Both the position numbers and the translations under genes were made by a program. The notes under the pieces are model-generated. The model did not search any database. It was not told the origin of the DNA and saw nothing but the letters and a program-made list of their open reading frames with translations. A stretch of 9,287 bases of DNA, from the NCBI GenBank assembly GCA_949840855.1, contig CATKYP010000028.1, positions 1 to 9,287 on the forward strand. Reading direction: 5' to 3'. Positions 7,351 to 9,287 of this stretch are shown here, in pieces. This stretch comes from an uncultured Bacilli bacterium (GTDB taxonomy: Bacteria; Bacillota_I; Bacilli_A; RF39; UBA660). Each line of letters opens with the position of its first letter. The first letter of the stretch is position 1.

Positions 7351-8438
7351 AGTTCTTGTAATTTTTTTAATTTAAGTTCTTCTAAAAAAATCTTTTTTTC
7401 TTTTATTTCAATTATTGTTCCAATTTTATTTTGTATATCAATAGTGGGTACATTTACAAAATAATTTGAAATTTGTGGCGCTGTTAATTGAGGTATTCCT
7501 GTAGATTCAGGTATTATTTTGATATTATTAATGGCTTCTTGAAAATATTTTAAATTATAGTTTTTCTTTGGAATAAGAACAATCAATCTTACAATAGGAT
7601 AATAAAACCCATTTCTAACCTTTGCGACACCAATCTCTCCACGCCCTGTGATAGTAATTGAATTTTCTTTTATCTTATAAATATTACTATAACCATATAA
7701 TCCATCTTTATCTAAATTATTTGAATATATAGGGTAACAAAATGTTTTGGTTTTAATGGAAGAAATATGTTCTTTTTTTATATCTCCACCTGCAGATACC
7801 GTAAATAGTTCGAATATCCTTTTTTTATTGCAATTCAAATTGTAAATTAGAGATTTTATTAGACTTTGGGTATATAACTTAAGGTCTTCTATTTTCTTAG
7901 TTTGTAGTTCTATTTTTTTGTCTAATAATGATAGAAAATTTGCTATTTTATTTTGCTCGTTTAAAGTAGGAAGTATAATCTTTATATTTTCTATATTTGA
8001 CTTACTTATTTCTAAAAAGGTGGATCCAAATGCTTTTATTAACATTTCTTTTTGAAATTTATTTTTAAGATAAAATATAAACTCGTTATTATATTTTTCA
8101 TCAACAATTAAAGACTGGAATCCTTGATTAGTAGATGCTACATTAGTTAGTATAGAAGCTTCACCAATTGTAGCTCTACTTGATAATAGAATAGTTCCAA
8201 TAGGCAATAATTTTGCAGATGAATTTTTTAAGCCATCTTTCGTTATTGTTCTTGAGCTGTTTGAAATATATTTAGTTTTTCCTATTTCGGATGGAGTAAA
8301 CCATTGAATATCTCCGTTCCAATATTTTGAATTGTCAGTTGATGGAGTTCCGCCACCAGTTACAGTAGCAACATCACAAATTCTTTTAGTACTCCACTCA
8401 TCAGTAAATTCTTTAAATCTTAATTTAGGAACATTCAT
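7317..8438 (-). CDS. hsdS: Type I DNA specificity subunit (HsdS), full length and convergent with hsdM
   Basis: Chooses the bipartite DNA target of the type I enzyme. Counted from the upstream ATG at 8441, there are two target recognition domains (about residues 15-158 and 205-330). Each is followed by a conserved helix: EQNKIANFLSLLDKKIELQ onward (162-200) and IQNKIGTIIEIKEKKIFLE onward (336-374), ending KKGLMQNMFV. Typical HsdS motifs include GGGTPST, LLSSRATIGEA and TGRGEIGVAKV. Two ATGs are adjacent; the second (8438) sits five bases from GGTG within GTGGTGAG (8442-8449) and is preferred, giving 373 residues. The gene is complete with no frameshift. It is unusual in lying on the opposite strand from hsdRM, with its own extended -10 promoter, and in being followed upstream by a tyrosine recombinase. 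Such placement is typical of loci where hsdS is shuffled by inversion. Without a working HsdM it cannot direct methylation. Confidence 0.93.
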   Translation of the reverse strand: MNVPKLRFKEFTDEWSTKRICDVATVTGGGTPSTDNSKYWNGDIQWFTPSEIGKTKYISNSSRTITKDGLKNSSAKLLPIGTILLSSRATIGEASILTNVASTNQGFQSLIVDEKYNNEFIFYLKNKFQKEMLIKAFGSTFLEISKSNIENIKIILPTLNEQNKIANFLSLLDKKIELQTKKIEDLKLYTQSLIKSLIYNLNCNKKRIFELFTVSAGGDIKKEHISSIKTKTFCYPIYSNNLDKDGLYGYSNIYKIKENSITITGRGEIGVAKVRNGFYYPIVRLIVLIPKKNYNLKYFQEAINNIKIIPESTGIPQLTAPQISNYFVNVPTIDIQNKIGTIIEIKEKKIFLEELKLKKLQELKKGLMQNMFV

Positions 8439-8485
8439 CATCTCACCACTTTTCTAGTCCTTAAGTTTGTTAATTAGATACTATA

Positions 8486-8494
8486 ATTATATCA
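8486..8494 (-). promoter_or_regulatory. Extended -10 promoter of hsdS
   Basis: On the - strand this reads TGATATAAT, a perfect -10 with upstream TG. The predicted transcript start near 8479 leaves a leader of about 40 bases that carries GTGGTGAG before the start codons. It lies between hsdS and the recombinase terminator, so hsdS is transcribed independently of both neighbours. Confidence 0.65.
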
Positions 8495-8525
8495 TGGATT
8501 TTAAATATTTTATTACTAAATTGTA

Positions 8526-8561
8526 TATTAAAAAGAAAAGATATTTATTTTACCTTTTCTT
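8526..8561 (-). terminator. Terminator of the recombinase gene
   Basis: On the - strand AAGAAAAG (8561-8554) pairs perfectly with CTTTTCTT (8540-8533) across a 13-base loop and is followed by TTTTAATA. The stop codon (8545-8547) lies in the loop. The stem is A/T rich and thus weak, but it is placed correctly between recombinase and hsdS. Confidence 0.6.
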
Positions 8562-9287
8562 GAAATACTTTACTTATTAGATCTATGCATTTTTTCTTCT
8601 GAGACATTCTTGGATGAACATATAAATTAAGGGTGATATTTACATTTGCATGTCCTAGCAATTCACTTACTGTCTTATAATCAACTCCTGCAGATATACA
8701 ATTTGTTGCAAATGTATGTCTTAAGGAATGAAAATTGATATGTTTAAGTTTATTGACTTTTAATACTTTTTCAAAATATTTTCTGTATGTTCTTGGTTCT
8801 ATATATTTTTCATTTCCAGATATAATATATTCATTATCTTTTCCTTTTAAGTTCTTTAATATGTTTAAGAAACAGTTGTTAATTGGAATATCTCTATTTG
8901 CATTTTTTGTTTTTGGTGCAGTTATGATAACTTTAGATATATTTTTATCTTTATCTTTGATATAAACCCTCTGAATTGTTTTATTTACTGTTAAAATTCC
9001 TTTTTTAAAGTCTATGTTTTCCCATCTCAATGAACATACCTCGCCAATTCTTAGCCCTGAATATAACGAAATTAAAATTCCTAAATTTTTATTATTTAAA
9101 TTTTCAATAGAATAATTTGTTATTTTATTCTGTTCACTTTTAGTAAGAATATAAATTTTTTCTTCTTTATGAGTCTTTGGGTAGTTGAAAGATAATTCTA
9201 TATAATCTATTAGATTGTCATTTATAGCTTTTTTAATACTGCCTTTAACAATTATTGCTATATCTTTAATAGTTTTTTCAGATAAAC
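8545..9287 (-). CDS. Tyrosine recombinase (integrase family), N-terminus beyond the window
   Basis: Cuts and rejoins DNA at specific sites through a tyrosine-DNA link. The - strand frame is open to base 9287 (246 residues visible). A TTG at 9030 could be mistaken for a start, but it lies inside the conserved GLRIGEVCSLRW block and the protein clearly continues upstream. Seen: the end of the core-binding domain (LSEKTIKDIAIIVKGSIKKA...), box I arginine in SGLRIGEV, a candidate beta-hairpin lysine in TVNKTIQRV, box II HSLRHTFATN (His-x-x-Arg), LLGHANVNITLNLY with its His, and the tyrosine nucleophile (codon at 8622-8620). Thus the full catalytic set is present. The sequence type resembles phage and conjugative element integrases of Bacillota, but its position beside a reversed hsdS also suits an hsdS invertase. 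Without the N-terminus and the right flank I cannot choose. Confidence 0.9.
   Translation of the reverse strand, partial: LSEKTIKDIAIIVKGSIKKAINDNLIDYIELSFNYPKTHKEEKIYILTKSEQNKITNYSIENLNNKNLGILISLYSGLRIGEVCSLRWENIDFKKGILTVNKTIQRVYIKDKDKNISKVIITAPKTKNANRDIPINNCFLNILKNLKGKDNEYIISGNEKYIEPRTYRKYFEKVLKVNKLKHINFHSLRHTFATNCISAGVDYKTVSELLGHANVNITLNLYVHPRMSQKKKCIDLISKVFQEKVK

Noticed and set aside
7339..8465. AGTCCTT occurring at both ends of hsdS (near 7339 and 8456) as a possible recombination repeat
   Set aside because: Only seven bases, in direct rather than inverted orientation, and expected by chance in AT-rich sequence; one copy is part of the terminator.
9028..9030. TTG as the recombinase start
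   Set aside because: It lies in the middle of the conserved box I region; the same frame continues upstream through the essential arginine to the window edge.
1..9287. CRISPR arrays, tRNA or rRNA genes, insertion sequence ends
   Set aside because: No regularly spaced repeats, no cloverleaf-like segment, no rRNA-like stretch and no transposase or terminal inverted repeats were seen.

Overview
This is an AT-rich window (T/A-ending codons throughout, standard code with TGG for Trp and TGA, TAA and TAG as stops, strong AGGAGG- or AGGTG-type ribosome binding sites). It suggests a low-GC Gram-positive bacterium of the Bacillota, such as a clostridial or erysipelotrichial gut commensal. The genus cannot be named from the sequence. 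No housekeeping gene is present. The content is that of an anti-phage defence island ending in a site-specific recombinase.

Layout. (1) Positions 1-1661, + strand: a class III-type nucleotide cyclase resembling Pycsar cyclases enters from the left edge. It is followed 18 bp later by a calcineurin-like metallophosphoesterase with a C-terminal zinc ribbon. The phosphoesterase is split by a -1 frame change located exactly at a GGGAAAG heptamer. (2) Positions 1695-2889, + strand: an intact Abi_2 (AbiD/AbiF) HEPN protein with its own promoter. Downstream is a separate strong promoter driving a short two-hairpin RNA that ends in an intrinsic terminator. This matches the known pairing of AbiF proteins with a small structured RNA. 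(3) Positions 2935-8494: a type I restriction-modification locus. hsdR (intact) and hsdM (in-frame TAA at codon 78) form a + strand operon. hsdS is full length but lies on the opposite strand, convergent with hsdM, with its own promoter. (4) Positions 8545-9287, - strand: the C-terminal part, with all catalytic residues, of a tyrosine recombinase that runs off the right edge and is a candidate hsdS-inverting or island-mobilising enzyme.

How it works together. The cyclase would make a cyclic nucleotide signal, and the phosphoesterase is of the fold used by class III cyclic nucleotide phosphodiesterases. The AbiF-like protein plus RNA looks like an RNA-controlled HEPN toxin module. The type I system would need HsdM to modify or cut DNA, so as written it should be silent, while the AbiF/RNA module is intact. 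Two disrupted genes in 9 kb suggest either decay of a horizontally moving island or local sequence errors. All four promoters I can recognise carry an extended -10 (TGn) element.
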